A stretch of 41,001 nt of DNA from Mucilaginibacter sp. (lineage in GTDB: Bacteria > Bacteroidota > Bacteroidia > Sphingobacteriales > Sphingobacteriaceae), in the NCBI GenBank assembly GCA_025352225.1, contig JANXTT010000044.1, positions 1 to 41,001 on the forward strand, given 5' to 3'. The notes beneath the pieces are model-generated. The model was given only the letters and a program-made list of their open reading frames with translations. It was not told the origin of the DNA and searched no databases. Position numbers and translations under genes: made by a program. This document shows positions 32,946-41,001 of this stretch, in pieces. The first letter of the stretch is position 1. Every line of letters begins with the position of its first letter.

Positions 32946-35018
32946 TTAGCTATTCTGATAATCTATTCTAACATGATATATACTCATCAACATTTTTTTG
33001 AAAATCAATTTGATGGTTTCTAAATCTTTTAGGGTAATATCACTATCTTTCAACTGTTCCTGATCCAGTTTGTATTCTACAATCCTGTCAACAAGCGCGT
33101 CAATAGAATGCGCATTAGGCTCGTGTAATGAACGCGAGGCGGCTTCAACAGAATCGGCCAGCATCAATACCCCCGTTTCTTTAGAGAAAGGGATTGGGCC
33201 CGGATAACGGAAAGTATTCTCGTCAACAAGTTTTTCCGGAAAGTTTTTTAAGTGTGATTGGTAAAAATAATCTACGCGGGTATTACCATGATGAGTACGA
33301 ATAAAATCAATTACAATTTCGGGCAGGTTTTCGCGCCGCGCCATTTCTACACCTTTACTTACATGCCGTATAATAACCTGGGCACTTTCTGCATACGGCA
33401 ATTTATCATGAGGGTTAAATCCACTTTGGTTCTCAATAAAGTATAAGGGGTTTTCCATTTTACCAATATCATGATACAATGCCCCGGCTCTAACTAAAAG
33501 GGCATTGCCGCCGATATTGTATATGGCACTTTCGGCAAGGTTAGCAACCTGTAATGAGTGTTGAAATGTGCCCGGTGCTGTAAAAGCGAGCTTGCGGAGC
33601 AAAGGCGCGTTGGTATTGGTAAGTTCTATCAAAGTAATATCCGAGGTTAAACCGAATAATTTTTCAAAGGCGTATATTAGCGGGTAAGCCAATAGTGTTA
33701 ACATAACGCTCACTACAAAGGGCACAAATTCCATCCAATCAATACTGGCAAGGGTGCCTTCGCGCATAAAAGAAATGCCTAAAAATGCCACCAGGTAATT
33801 TGCTACAATAATTAAAGCCGAAATCAAAAACTGTTCGCGGCGTATCAGATTTTTTATACTGTAGATGGATACCATACCTGCAGTTATTTCATAAAATGCA
33901 AACTCAAAACTATTGGGTAAGAAAAAGCCTGCTATTAACACTACCAATAAATGGATATTAAGCGCGAGCCTTGTATCAAACAATATGCGGATAATGATTG
34001 GAACTATACAGTAGGGTATATAGTATAAATTGGGTAATTGAACCCTAATTGCCCATGATAATGTTGCAAGCATGGCAGTTACCACAAGTAATATTAAACC
34101 CACCATGCGGTTGTCATCATAAATATCTTTCCTAAAAAGGTAGAGAAATACCATAAGCAGGCAAATAACTATGGAAACCAATAATAGTTGGCCTAAAAGA
34201 ACCAGGTGCGGGTTGCCGTTAACTTTAACATTATCTTCAAAAGCTAATTTAAACGATTCAAGTTTTTGATAAATATCCTGATTAATAACTGAGCCCTTCG
34301 CTACAATTAGCTCTCCCTTTTGAACCATTCCTCGTGTTAACGAAAGCCCATTTACAACTTCGCTTTCAAGCCGTGTGGTTAACTTATCATCATAACTTAA
34401 ATTATACTGTAATCTGTTTTGTACTATGCTTATTAAAAAACTTTTATTCAAATTTTTGTATTGCGACAGAGCTTGATCAATATAACTTAAAGCTGTTTCG
34501 CGCGTGTATAACTGGGCGGTATTGGTTTCATTGGCTATGTTGTTCTGCAAAATAGTGATGCGGTAGTTTTCTGAGCCGTATTGGTACTTTTTGTTTAAAG
34601 CTAATACGCCTCGGCTATATACTTCTTTAAGTAAGTTATAACCTACGGCCTCATACTTCGATTTTAAATGCTCGCTTAAACCAGCATTGCGCCATTTAAT
34701 TTCAAAATCATTTTTATAGCCATCCAAATTTTGTTGTTCAATATCAGCGTCAAGCTGGTATATGGGGGTAATGCTCCTTATTGCAGCCTCACGGTCAGCC
34801 TGCAACTCCTGGTCGGTTTTTAATATGGCAAAAATATAAGGCGATGTAAGATCCTTTTGGTTCCATATTTTACCTTTTTCGTACTCATACCTAAATTTTG
34901 CCTGCTTGGGTAAAACAATAACTATGAAGCCAATACTAAACAACATCATAAAAATTTTGATGTTGCGCGCGTATTTACGAATTAAAGCCTTTTGCCTGGA
35001 AGTGCTGAGTGTTGCCAT
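32946..35018 (-). CDS. PgpH-like 7TM HD-domain phosphohydrolase
   Basis: A 690-residue membrane protein. There is one N-terminal helix (about 19-38), an extracytoplasmic region (40-270) with repeated helical parts as in 7TMR-HDED, then six or so membrane helices (about 275-470), and a cytosolic HD domain with FQHSLQVANLAES and ALYHDIGKMENP (near residues 480-520) plus IRTHHGNTRVDYFY. This is the layout of PgpH, which in other bacteria degrades cyclic di-AMP to pApA with two metal ions. The local context gives no second cyclic di-AMP gene apart from a possible YbbR link at 2.2-3.2 kb. The start is at ATG 35016-35018. Confidence 0.92.
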   Translation of the reverse strand: MATLSTSRQKALIRKYARNIKIFMMLFSIGFIVIVLPKQAKFRYEYEKGKIWNQKDLTSPYIFAILKTDQELQADREAAIRSITPIYQLDADIEQQNLDGYKNDFEIKWRNAGLSEHLKSKYEAVGYNLLKEVYSRGVLALNKKYQYGSENYRITILQNNIANETNTAQLYTRETALSYIDQALSQYKNLNKSFLISIVQNRLQYNLSYDDKLTTRLESEVVNGLSLTRGMVQKGELIVAKGSVINQDIYQKLESFKLAFEDNVKVNGNPHLVLLGQLLLVSIVICLLMVFLYLFRKDIYDDNRMVGLILLVVTAMLATLSWAIRVQLPNLYYIPYCIVPIIIRILFDTRLALNIHLLVVLIAGFFLPNSFEFAFYEITAGMVSIYSIKNLIRREQFLISALIIVANYLVAFLGISFMREGTLASIDWMEFVPFVVSVMLTLLAYPLIYAFEKLFGLTSDITLIELTNTNAPLLRKLAFTAPGTFQHSLQVANLAESAIYNIGGNALLVRAGALYHDIGKMENPLYFIENQSGFNPHDKLPYAESAQVIIRHVSKGVEMARRENLPEIVIDFIRTHHGNTRVDYFYQSHLKNFPEKLVDENTFRYPGPIPFSKETGVLMLADSVEAASRSLHEPNAHSIDALVDRIVEYKLDQEQLKDSDITLKDLETIKLIFKKMLMSIYHVRIDYQNS

Positions 35019-35137
35019 CTTTTAAATAACCTATCAAAATTATGATAAGTTTTTTGTTTTATTGGATTTGTTAGCCCTATTATTATTTTGACTATAACAC
35101 GTTGCTTAACATTAATACGTTATAAGCGTACAAATGA

Positions 35138-35145
35138 TAAATTTG
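35138..35145 (+). promoter_or_regulatory. possible -7 element of the thiolase gene
   Basis: TAAATTTG matches TAnnTTTG and lies 25 bp upstream of the thiolase start. No -33 TTTG at the expected place (ATAC instead). The nearby AATTTGTATATTAATTATAAGC is AT-rich, so this is weak. Confidence 0.35.
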
Positions 35146-35170
35146 TATATTAATTATAAGCTAATTTTTA

Positions 35171-36346
35171 ATGGAGGAAGTATATATAGTAGCTGCCAGC
35201 CGCACTCCCATAGGTAGTTTTGGTGGTAGTTTGTTGTCGTTAACAGCTACCCAATTAGGTGCCGTGGTTATTAGGTCTGTTGTAGAAAGTGCCGGGCTTA
35301 AACCAGATCATGTTCAGGAAATTTATATGGGTAATGTTTTGTCGGCCAATTTGGGTCAGGCACCGGCAACTCAGGCAGCCATATTTGCGGGCTTGCCGCC
35401 TATGCCTGCAACCACTATTAATAAAGTTTGCGCATCGGGTACCAAAGCCATAATGCTTGCTGCACAGGGCATTGTTTTAGGGCTTAACGACGTGGTTATT
35501 GCCGGGGGGATGGAGAGTATGAGCAACGTACCGTATTATTTAGATAAGGCGCGTAATGGTTATCGGCTGGGTCATGGTCAAATTACCGACGGATTAATTA
35601 AGGATGGCTTATGGGATATTTATAATGATTATCATATGGGTGCCGCAGCCGAGCTTTGTGCCGTTGAATGTAAAATAAGCAGAAATGAGCAGGATGCTTA
35701 TGCGATAAAATCGTACAAGCGGGCGCAATTGGCTCAAAAAGAAGGCAGGTTTAACAAGGAGATAACTCCCGTTGCCATCAAAAATAAAAAAGGGGAACTC
35801 ACTTATATTAGTGCTGACGAGGAACCCAACTCTGTTAATTTTGATAAAATACCTGCTTTAAAACCTGTATTTAAAAAAGATGGCACCATTACAGCCGCTA
35901 ATGCTTCTACCTTAAACGATGGCGCCGCGGCTTTAATTTTAATGAGCAAAAAACGGGCAACAAAGCTTGGCATTAAGCCCCTCGCCAGGATTGTTGCTTA
36001 CGCTGATGCACAGCAAACACCCGAATGGTTTACAACAGCTCCAGCAAAGGCTATTCCACTAGCTTTGTATAGGGCCGGACTAACAATTAATGATATTGAT
36101 TGTTATGAAATTAATGAAGCTTTCTCGGTAGTAGCCATAGCAAATAATACCATATTGAAGCTTGATCCCCGGAAGGTGAATATTAATGGAGGCGCGGTTG
36201 CTTTAGGGCATCCATTGGGAGCATCGGGCGCGCGCATTGTGGTTACTTTGTTAAATGTTTTACAGCAAACCCGGGGCAGGTATGGTGTAGCGGCAATATG
36301 TAATGGTGGCGGTGGTGCAAGTGCCATAGTGATAGAAAATTTATAG
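35171..36346 (+). CDS. acetyl-CoA C-acetyltransferase (thiolase)
   Basis: A 391-residue thiolase that joins two acetyl-CoA to acetoacetyl-CoA or cleaves beta-ketoacyl-CoA. The active-site set is complete: Cys87 in NKVCASG, His347 in GHPLG, Cys377 in CNGGGG, and the NEAF motif (about 314-317). Size and motifs match the biosynthetic/degradative thiolase family. It starts 150 bp downstream of the divergent HD gene; 7 bp later a hypothetical protein gene follows, so the two are likely one transcript. No other beta-oxidation gene is adjacent. Confidence 0.93.
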   Translation: MEEVYIVAASRTPIGSFGGSLLSLTATQLGAVVIRSVVESAGLKPDHVQEIYMGNVLSANLGQAPATQAAIFAGLPPMPATTINKVCASGTKAIMLAAQGIVLGLNDVVIAGGMESMSNVPYYLDKARNGYRLGHGQITDGLIKDGLWDIYNDYHMGAAAELCAVECKISRNEQDAYAIKSYKRAQLAQKEGRFNKEITPVAIKNKKGELTYISADEEPNSVNFDKIPALKPVFKKDGTITAANASTLNDGAAALILMSKKRATKLGIKPLARIVAYADAQQTPEWFTTAPAKAIPLALYRAGLTINDIDCYEINEAFSVVAIANNTILKLDPRKVNINGGAVALGHPLGASGARIVVTLLNVLQQTRGRYGVAAICNGGGGASAIVIENL

Positions 36347-36353
36347 TGGATTT

Positions 36354-37274
36354 ATGTTAATGAGAAAGGTACTTTTGATGTTATTGTTAATAGGTATGGC
36401 TCCTTTTGCAGCAGTTGCACAACATACTGATAATGCGGGTTTAAAACAGTTGAAGTTTTATGAAGATAGCCTTAAAAAGCTTGCCCGTATATTGGTGGAT
36501 AATGATAATGCATTAGAGCGTAAAAATGCCAATTACACATTTATAAAAACACTGGTAGGCGTACTTAAAACGCCAGATTCTTTCCATTACCCTTTTGATT
36601 CGCTTAAAAATATCAGTATAGTAAATGCTCCGGATAACAAGTTTAGGATTTTGGCCTGGCATATTATGAATGATGACGGCAGCTACCGGTTTTACGGGGC
36701 AGTACAGATGAATACTGTAAACTTGCAACTTTTTCCGCTGGAAGATTATTCTCCCCTATTAAAAAACGCCGAAGACTCGGTAACTGATAACCGCAAATGG
36801 TACGGTGCCCAATACTATAAAATAATAGAAGTAACCGCTGCAACTCCGTATTATGTATTGCTAGGCTGGAAGGGCAACACCATTCGATCAACTAAAAAGG
36901 TGATAGACGCGCTGTCATTTAAAAACGGTAAGCCCCAATTTGGGCTGCCGGTGTTTGACGGTAACAACAAAACCCGAAGCCGCGTAATTTTTGAATATAC
37001 AAGGCAAGCCTCTATGGTATTAAGGTACACGCATCAACAGCACTTGATTGTATTTGATCATTTATCGCCGCCCGAACCTAAACTGAAAGGGAAGCCTGAA
37101 ACTTATGGGCCGGATATGACCTACAGTGGTTACCGCTTAAAAGCCGGACGATGGATATATACCGACAATCTGGATATGAGAAACGTACCAGATGCATCGG
37201 ACGAAAAATATATTGACCCTAAACAACAGGCCCTGCTTGACAGGGATGCTGCTATAAAAAACAAAAGCCATTGA
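36354..37274 (+). CDS. exported hypothetical protein
   Basis: A 306-residue protein with a clear signal peptide (MRKVLLMLLLIGMAPFAAVAQ; cleavage likely after AVA). The mature part has a helical N-terminal stretch (about 25-75) and a mixed alpha/beta part with FRILAWHIMNDDGSYRFYGAV, YYVLLGWKGN and FEYTRQASMVLRYTHQQ. I do not recognise a family with a known role; similar exported proteins are common in Bacteroidota. The ATG three codons later (MRKV) may be the true start. It follows thiolase by 7 bp, which suggests co-transcription but not a shared role. Confidence 0.78.
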   Translation: MLMRKVLLMLLLIGMAPFAAVAQHTDNAGLKQLKFYEDSLKKLARILVDNDNALERKNANYTFIKTLVGVLKTPDSFHYPFDSLKNISIVNAPDNKFRILAWHIMNDDGSYRFYGAVQMNTVNLQLFPLEDYSPLLKNAEDSVTDNRKWYGAQYYKIIEVTAATPYYVLLGWKGNTIRSTKKVIDALSFKNGKPQFGLPVFDGNNKTRSRVIFEYTRQASMVLRYTHQQHLIVFDHLSPPEPKLKGKPETYGPDMTYSGYRLKAGRWIYTDNLDMRNVPDASDEKYIDPKQQALLDRDAAIKNKSH

Positions 37275-37327
37275 AAAATTATCCATTTAGTATGCGAAAT
37301 TAATATTATTGGTATTAACTGAATTGT

Positions 37328-37358
37328 TTTGGCTATTTTCAGGGTTGATTTAAATTAC
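37328..37358 (+). promoter_or_regulatory. partial promoter of the POT transporter gene
   Basis: TTTG at 37328-37331, exactly 19 bases, then TAAATTAC at 37351-37358, which matches TAnnTT but not the final TG. The predicted transcript would have a leader of about 23 nt. Confidence 0.42.
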
Positions 37359-37387
37359 TGCTAACATCAAAAAATTATAGACCTACT

Positions 37388-38872
37388 ATGGACGATATAT
37401 CATCAATACAAGCTGCCCCAACACCACGCTATCCGCGGAGTATACCTTTCATTATTGGCAATGAAGCGGCAGAACGTTTCAGCTTTTATGGAATGCGATC
37501 TATACTGGCCACTTTTTTGGTGATGCAGTTTTTTAATCCCCATCATATTGCTGCGCTCCAAACTGTTGCAGAGGCCAGATCTAACGAGGCCACACATTTT
37601 TTTGTGACCCTGGCCTATGCCCTGCCGTTTGTTGGCGGGTTAGTGGCCGATTGGTTCACCGGGAAATACAAGATCATTTTGTATATATCAATGGTGTACT
37701 GTCTGGGTCATTTATTTCTATCCATGTTTGATACAGACCTAAGTTGGTTCCGTTATGGGTTAATTTTGATCGCCATCGGCGCGGGTGGTATCAAATCGTG
37801 CGTATCAGCCAATGTTGGGGATCAGTTCGATAAAACAAACGATTCCCTTTTATCAAAGGTTTATGGCTGGTTCTATTTTAGCATCAACGCCGGGTCAGTG
37901 ATAGCTACCATACTAATACCCTGGTTATATGCTAATTATGGTGCTAAATGGGCATTTGGTATTCCAGGTATTTTGATGGCTCTTGCCACGGTGATATTCT
38001 TTTCGGGCCGCAAAAAATATGTAAGAGTGCCTCCAAAAGGTGTCAACAGAAACAATTTTGTATTCATATCTCTTTATGCATTGTTCAATATCAGCAAAAA
38101 GCAAAAGGGCCAGTCGCTTTTAGACGTTGCGAAGGGACCGTATAACCCCGAAAAGGTAGAAGGTATTAAAGCGGTGTACAGGGTAATGGCAGTATTTGCT
38201 TTCGCTCCTATTTTTTGGGCCATGTGGGATCAAAATTTATCCGAATGGGTGTTACAAGCCGAAAAACTTGACAGGCACATCAGCTTAGGTTTTATTGACT
38301 TTACCGTTCTGGCTGGACAGGTTCAAACCGTAAACCCTGTGTTTCTATTATTGTTCATTCCCATATTCACTTATTTTATATATCCATTTTTTGATAAAAT
38401 AGGTCTAAAACCCACCCCATTGCGCCGTATAGGTGTGGGGTTGGCATTAACCGGCCTATCATTTGTTATTATAGCACTTATACAAACAAAGGTTGATGCC
38501 GGGCAACACCCGTCGGTATGGTGGCAAATATTTGCTTATGTTATCCTATCAGCGGCAGAGGTATTGGTATCCATTACCGGGCTGGAATATGCGTACACCC
38601 AAGCCCCAATATCAATGAAAAGCACCATGTCGGCCATTTGGTTGTTAACTGTTGCGGTAGGCAATTATTTTGTTGCTTATGTTAATAACAGCATCTCAAA
38701 TGGTGGCTTTTTCTCAAAGTATACAGGCGCTAATTATTATTGGTTATTTGTGGGGATAATTACCGTCGTTACGGTAATCTACTTATTTGTCTCGCCACGT
38801 TTAAAAGAGCGTAATTATATTAGCGACCCAGATATTGATAACGAGGCCGCCCAATTATCAACCAACGCGTAA
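37388..38872 (+). CDS. POT/PTR2 family proton-coupled peptide transporter
   Basis: A 494-residue inner-membrane protein of the major facilitator superfamily. The first helix region has the POT motif GNEAAERFSFYGMR (ExxER), which in the family couples proton and peptide transport. Twelve or more hydrophobic helices can be counted. The long loop at about 220-285 (KKQKGQSLLDVAKGPYNPE) is the usual central cytosolic loop. Substrates are di- and tripeptides in characterised members. It has its own candidate promoter at 37328-37358 and ends in a hairpin that overlaps its stop codon. Confidence 0.93.
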   Translation: MDDISSIQAAPTPRYPRSIPFIIGNEAAERFSFYGMRSILATFLVMQFFNPHHIAALQTVAEARSNEATHFFVTLAYALPFVGGLVADWFTGKYKIILYISMVYCLGHLFLSMFDTDLSWFRYGLILIAIGAGGIKSCVSANVGDQFDKTNDSLLSKVYGWFYFSINAGSVIATILIPWLYANYGAKWAFGIPGILMALATVIFFSGRKKYVRVPPKGVNRNNFVFISLYALFNISKKQKGQSLLDVAKGPYNPEKVEGIKAVYRVMAVFAFAPIFWAMWDQNLSEWVLQAEKLDRHISLGFIDFTVLAGQVQTVNPVFLLLFIPIFTYFIYPFFDKIGLKPTPLRRIGVGLALTGLSFVIIALIQTKVDAGQHPSVWWQIFAYVILSAAEVLVSITGLEYAYTQAPISMKSTMSAIWLLTVAVGNYFVAYVNNSISNGGFFSKYTGANYYWLFVGIITVVTVIYLFVSPRLKERNYISDPDIDNEAAQLSTNA

Positions 38873-38894
38873 AGGCTTTACGGTGTTGGTTTTT
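38861..38894 (+). terminator. terminator overlapping the POT stop codon
   Basis: A two-part hairpin: ACCAAC with GTTGGT and, inside, CGTAAAG with CTTTACG, followed by TTTT. It covers the TAA stop of the transporter (38870-38872) and ends at the stop of the convergent glutamate-synthase-like gene (38893). Confidence 0.55.
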
Positions 38895-40515
38895 AACTAT
38901 TGATCTTTACTTGCGATACTCTATCATAGTCGGGCAGAAAAGTATCTTCGCTGCTAATGCTCATGTCTATTTCGAAACGCATGGGATGCGGCGTTTCCAG
39001 CAAACTCCCTTTAGGGATATAAGGGAACAAATCGGTATAAGTTTGTACCAGGCTATGGCTTACCCGCCTGTAAATAAACGATCGGTGCAGGTCGTCGGGG
39101 TGCTTTAACCCGGCCGCTCCTATCATATGTAAGGCACTGGCAATCGTCTCTTTATGAAAATTGGCTACACGCACTTTTTTATCATTAACCACAAGCCCGC
39201 GCATTAAGCTTTTATCCTGGGTGGCAACACCTGTAGGGCAGGTGTTTTTATTGCATTCTAGGGCTTGTATACAACCCAGCGCAAACATCATTCCACGAGC
39301 ACTGTTGCACATATCCGCACCCAGGGCAAAGTTCTTAACCAGGTCAAACCCGGTAGCTACTTTACCCGATGCAATTATTTTGATATGCTTTTTAAGGTCA
39401 AATCCCGTTAAGGCATCATAAACAAAAGCCAACGCTTCGCGCAGCGGCATACCTACCGAATTGGCAAACTCCAGCGGAGCCGCGCCGGTGCCACCCTCGC
39501 CACCATCAACGGTAATAAAATCCACATAAGTACCTGTTTTAACCATAGCCTTGCAAATGGCCAGAAATTCACTTTTATGGCCCACGCAAAGTTTAAATCC
39601 AATAGGCTTACCGCCAGATAAATGGCGCAGCTTTTGTACAAATTCAATTAGCTGTATTGGTGTAGAGAACGCGGTATGACCCGGAGGCGATATCACATCC
39701 TCGCCTTCTTGTACCAGCCTTATTCGGGCAATCTCGGGTGTAACTTTAGCTGCCGGTAATATGCCGCCATGCCCGGGCTTAGCACCCTGCGACAGTTTAA
39801 TCTCAATCATTTTTACTTGCGGTAGTACAGCGCGCTCCGCAAAGGCCTCATAATCAATCGTGCCATCATGATGGCGGCAACTAAAGTAACCGGTACCTAT
39901 CTGCCAAATAATATCGCCACCCGGCTGTAAATGATAATCGCTTAAGCCACCCTCGCCGGTATTGTGGGCAAAGTTGCCAATTTTAGCGCCCCCGTTTAAT
40001 GCCAGTATAGCATTCTGACTCATAGAGCCGAAACTCATGGCCGATATATTGAATACACTTGCCATATAAGGCTGCATACACTGCGGGCCGCCAACCTTAA
40101 CACGCGGATCACTGCCGAGCTGGGTATGATCTAAAGCGGCTATACTATGGTTAAGCCATTCGTAACCACTTTCATAAACATCTAATTCGGTCCCGAACGG
40201 GCGGGTATCGTCAACCTTTTTAGCACGTTGATATATCACACTTCGGTTGAGGCGGTTAAACGGTGTACCATCGGTATCGCTTTCTATAAAATACTGGTAA
40301 ATTTTAGGCCTAAGCTCTTCCATCACAAACCGCAAATGCCCAAATACCGGGAAATTACGTACAATGCTATGCTTGGCCTGAAAAATATCCCTGACGCCCA
40401 GTATCAACACAGGGCCAATAAATACAAACGCCCACGCTGCCGGATTCCAGATCCATGTCCAAATGCCCAGCATAAATAAAATACCAATAGCCGAAATGAT
40501 AAAAAGTTTTCTCAT
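38893..40515 (-). CDS. FMN-binding glutamate-synthase-like protein
   Basis: A 540-residue protein with two N-terminal membrane helices (about 5-40), then the GltS FMN domain: GPQCMQPYMASVFNISAMSFGSMS split by the FMN-binding NISAMSFG, later GTGAAPLEF and a Cys cluster GCIQALECNKNTCPTGVATQ (C-x5-C-x4-C, the pattern for the 3Fe-4S cluster in GltB). The domain is that of the large glutamate synthase subunit, but it lacks the glutaminase domain and the long C-terminal part. Members of this short family are common in Bacteroidota and not characterised, so I assign no reaction. It faces the POT gene tail to tail. Confidence 0.88.
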   Translation of the reverse strand: MRKLFIISAIGILFMLGIWTWIWNPAAWAFVFIGPVLILGVRDIFQAKHSIVRNFPVFGHLRFVMEELRPKIYQYFIESDTDGTPFNRLNRSVIYQRAKKVDDTRPFGTELDVYESGYEWLNHSIAALDHTQLGSDPRVKVGGPQCMQPYMASVFNISAMSFGSMSQNAILALNGGAKIGNFAHNTGEGGLSDYHLQPGGDIIWQIGTGYFSCRHHDGTIDYEAFAERAVLPQVKMIEIKLSQGAKPGHGGILPAAKVTPEIARIRLVQEGEDVISPPGHTAFSTPIQLIEFVQKLRHLSGGKPIGFKLCVGHKSEFLAICKAMVKTGTYVDFITVDGGEGGTGAAPLEFANSVGMPLREALAFVYDALTGFDLKKHIKIIASGKVATGFDLVKNFALGADMCNSARGMMFALGCIQALECNKNTCPTGVATQDKSLMRGLVVNDKKVRVANFHKETIASALHMIGAAGLKHPDDLHRSFIYRRVSHSLVQTYTDLFPYIPKGSLLETPHPMRFEIDMSISSEDTFLPDYDRVSQVKINS

Positions 40516-40559
40516 AAAAAAAGAAGGATGGTAACTACAATAATAACTATTTTAAAGTT

Positions 40560-40870
40560 TGTATCAAGTAGCTGGTATCAAGTAGTTAGTATCAAGTATC
40601 AAGCCGGATGGACATGGGTATTAATGGGTGTTTTTAAAATAGTATCAAGTAGCTAGTATCAGGCATCAAGTTTTTTTTTAAAACAGACATGGGTATTTGT
40701 CGGTGTTTTCGGTTAGTATCAAATATATTTTTCAAAGTCTAACTACTTGATACCAGCTACTTGATACTAAAATAACACATGGGTATTCTATATAATTTAT
40801 CAAACGCCAGCCATTGCCATTTTGGCAACTGAAAATTAAGATACATGAGTATTTTTGGGTGTTTTTTCAT
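40560..40870. repeat. inverted, diverged copy of the 26.7-27.1 kb repeat array
   Basis: The reverse complement matches parts of 26760-27120. A 29-bp block at 40779-40807 is identical to the reverse complement of 26954-26982, and a block around 40608-40672 matches 26762-26822 in inverted orientation with few changes. The 486 bp after the glutamate-synthase-like gene hold no supported gene. Confidence 0.8.
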
Positions 40871-40881
40871 CCGTAAATAAT

Positions 40882-40902
40882 TTAGTCGACTAATCAGTCA
40901 AC
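40882..40902. promoter_or_regulatory. TetR-operator-like palindrome
   Basis: TTAGTCGACTAATCAGTCAA contains the palindrome AGTCGACT and the near palindrome GACTAATCAGTC. Its reverse complement, TTGACTGATTAGTCGACTAA, has the look of operators bound by many TetR/AcrR regulators. The regulator gene, if any, would be beyond the window. Confidence 0.35.
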
Positions 40903-41001
40903 GGTTAATATTCTATTAAATAAAGACACAGCCAAGAGTTTGTAAAATTTCATCCCCGAGCTCTAAGCTCAACCCTGTGTGCTTAGCTGTGTAACACCTG
41001 T

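Noticed and set aside
32676..33023. ORFs across the tRNA-Ser locus on both strands
   Set aside because: They are shadows of the tRNA, its promoter and the end of the HD gene.
40920..41001. Small structured RNA at the window end
   Set aside because: ACACAGCCAAG and CTTAGCTGTGT could pair, but the element is cut by the window edge and has no other support.

Overview
The window looks like chromosomal DNA of a Bacteroidota bacterium, most likely a Sphingobacteriaceae member close to Mucilaginibacter or Pedobacter. This rests on gene families typical of the group (a long NusB, YbbR-like protein, DUF1573 lipoprotein, DUF5522, Leu/Glu/Phe/Val dehydrogenase, PgpH-type HD protein, FMN-binding glutamate-synthase-like protein), AT-rich intergenic DNA, start codons without Shine-Dalgarno sequences, and promoters of the Bacteroidota form TTTG-N19-TAnnTTTG. 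The genus is an inference.

Layout. (1) 35-6174, minus strand: housekeeping genes. Leucine-dehydrogenase-like gene, nusB, DUF1573 lipoprotein and yajC end at a hairpin terminator (about 3235-3269); then ybbR-like, coaE, a metallo-beta-lactamase exonuclease and a tiny Cys-rich DUF5522 gene form a tightly overlapping unit, followed by a MarR regulator. (2) 6205-6785: a 580 bp AT-rich gap with a consensus-perfect promoter at 6637-6667. (3) 6786-18022, plus strand: a nine-gene operon that is the most interesting part. It encodes a subtilisin-like protease, three large proteins I cannot assign, three small coupled proteins (the largest with an IPT/TIG-like end), a disordered protein ending in an M15/LAS peptidase, and a protein carrying three different peptidoglycan-hydrolase domains (GH24, GH73, LAS peptidase). 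None of them has a visible signal peptide. A strong terminator closes the operon at 18066-18111. (4) 18242-25284: a thioester-containing alpha-2-macroglobulin overlapping by one base with an exported FAD-linked oxidase. (5) 25285-27301: a repeat island surrounding a lone SMI1/KNR4 (SUKH) gene. (6) 27302-32453, minus strand: a five-gene operon with two membrane/coiled-coil proteins, a solute-binding protein fused to an OmpA domain, and an ABC permease and ATPase. (7) 32794-40515: tRNA-Ser(GCU), a PgpH-like HD phosphohydrolase, thiolase, an exported hypothetical protein, a POT peptide transporter and a glutamate-synthase-like protein. (8) 40516-41001: an inverted copy of the repeats seen near 27 kb, then a TetR-operator-like palindrome near the edge.

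Main idea from reading: region 3 is a candidate undescribed system that joins intracellular-looking (leaderless) cell-wall hydrolases with a subtilase and unassigned proteins. It lacks phage capsid, portal, terminase, integrase, sheath or baseplate genes, so it does not look like a prophage or a canonical contractile injection system. How its enzymes would reach peptidoglycan is not visible from the sequence.
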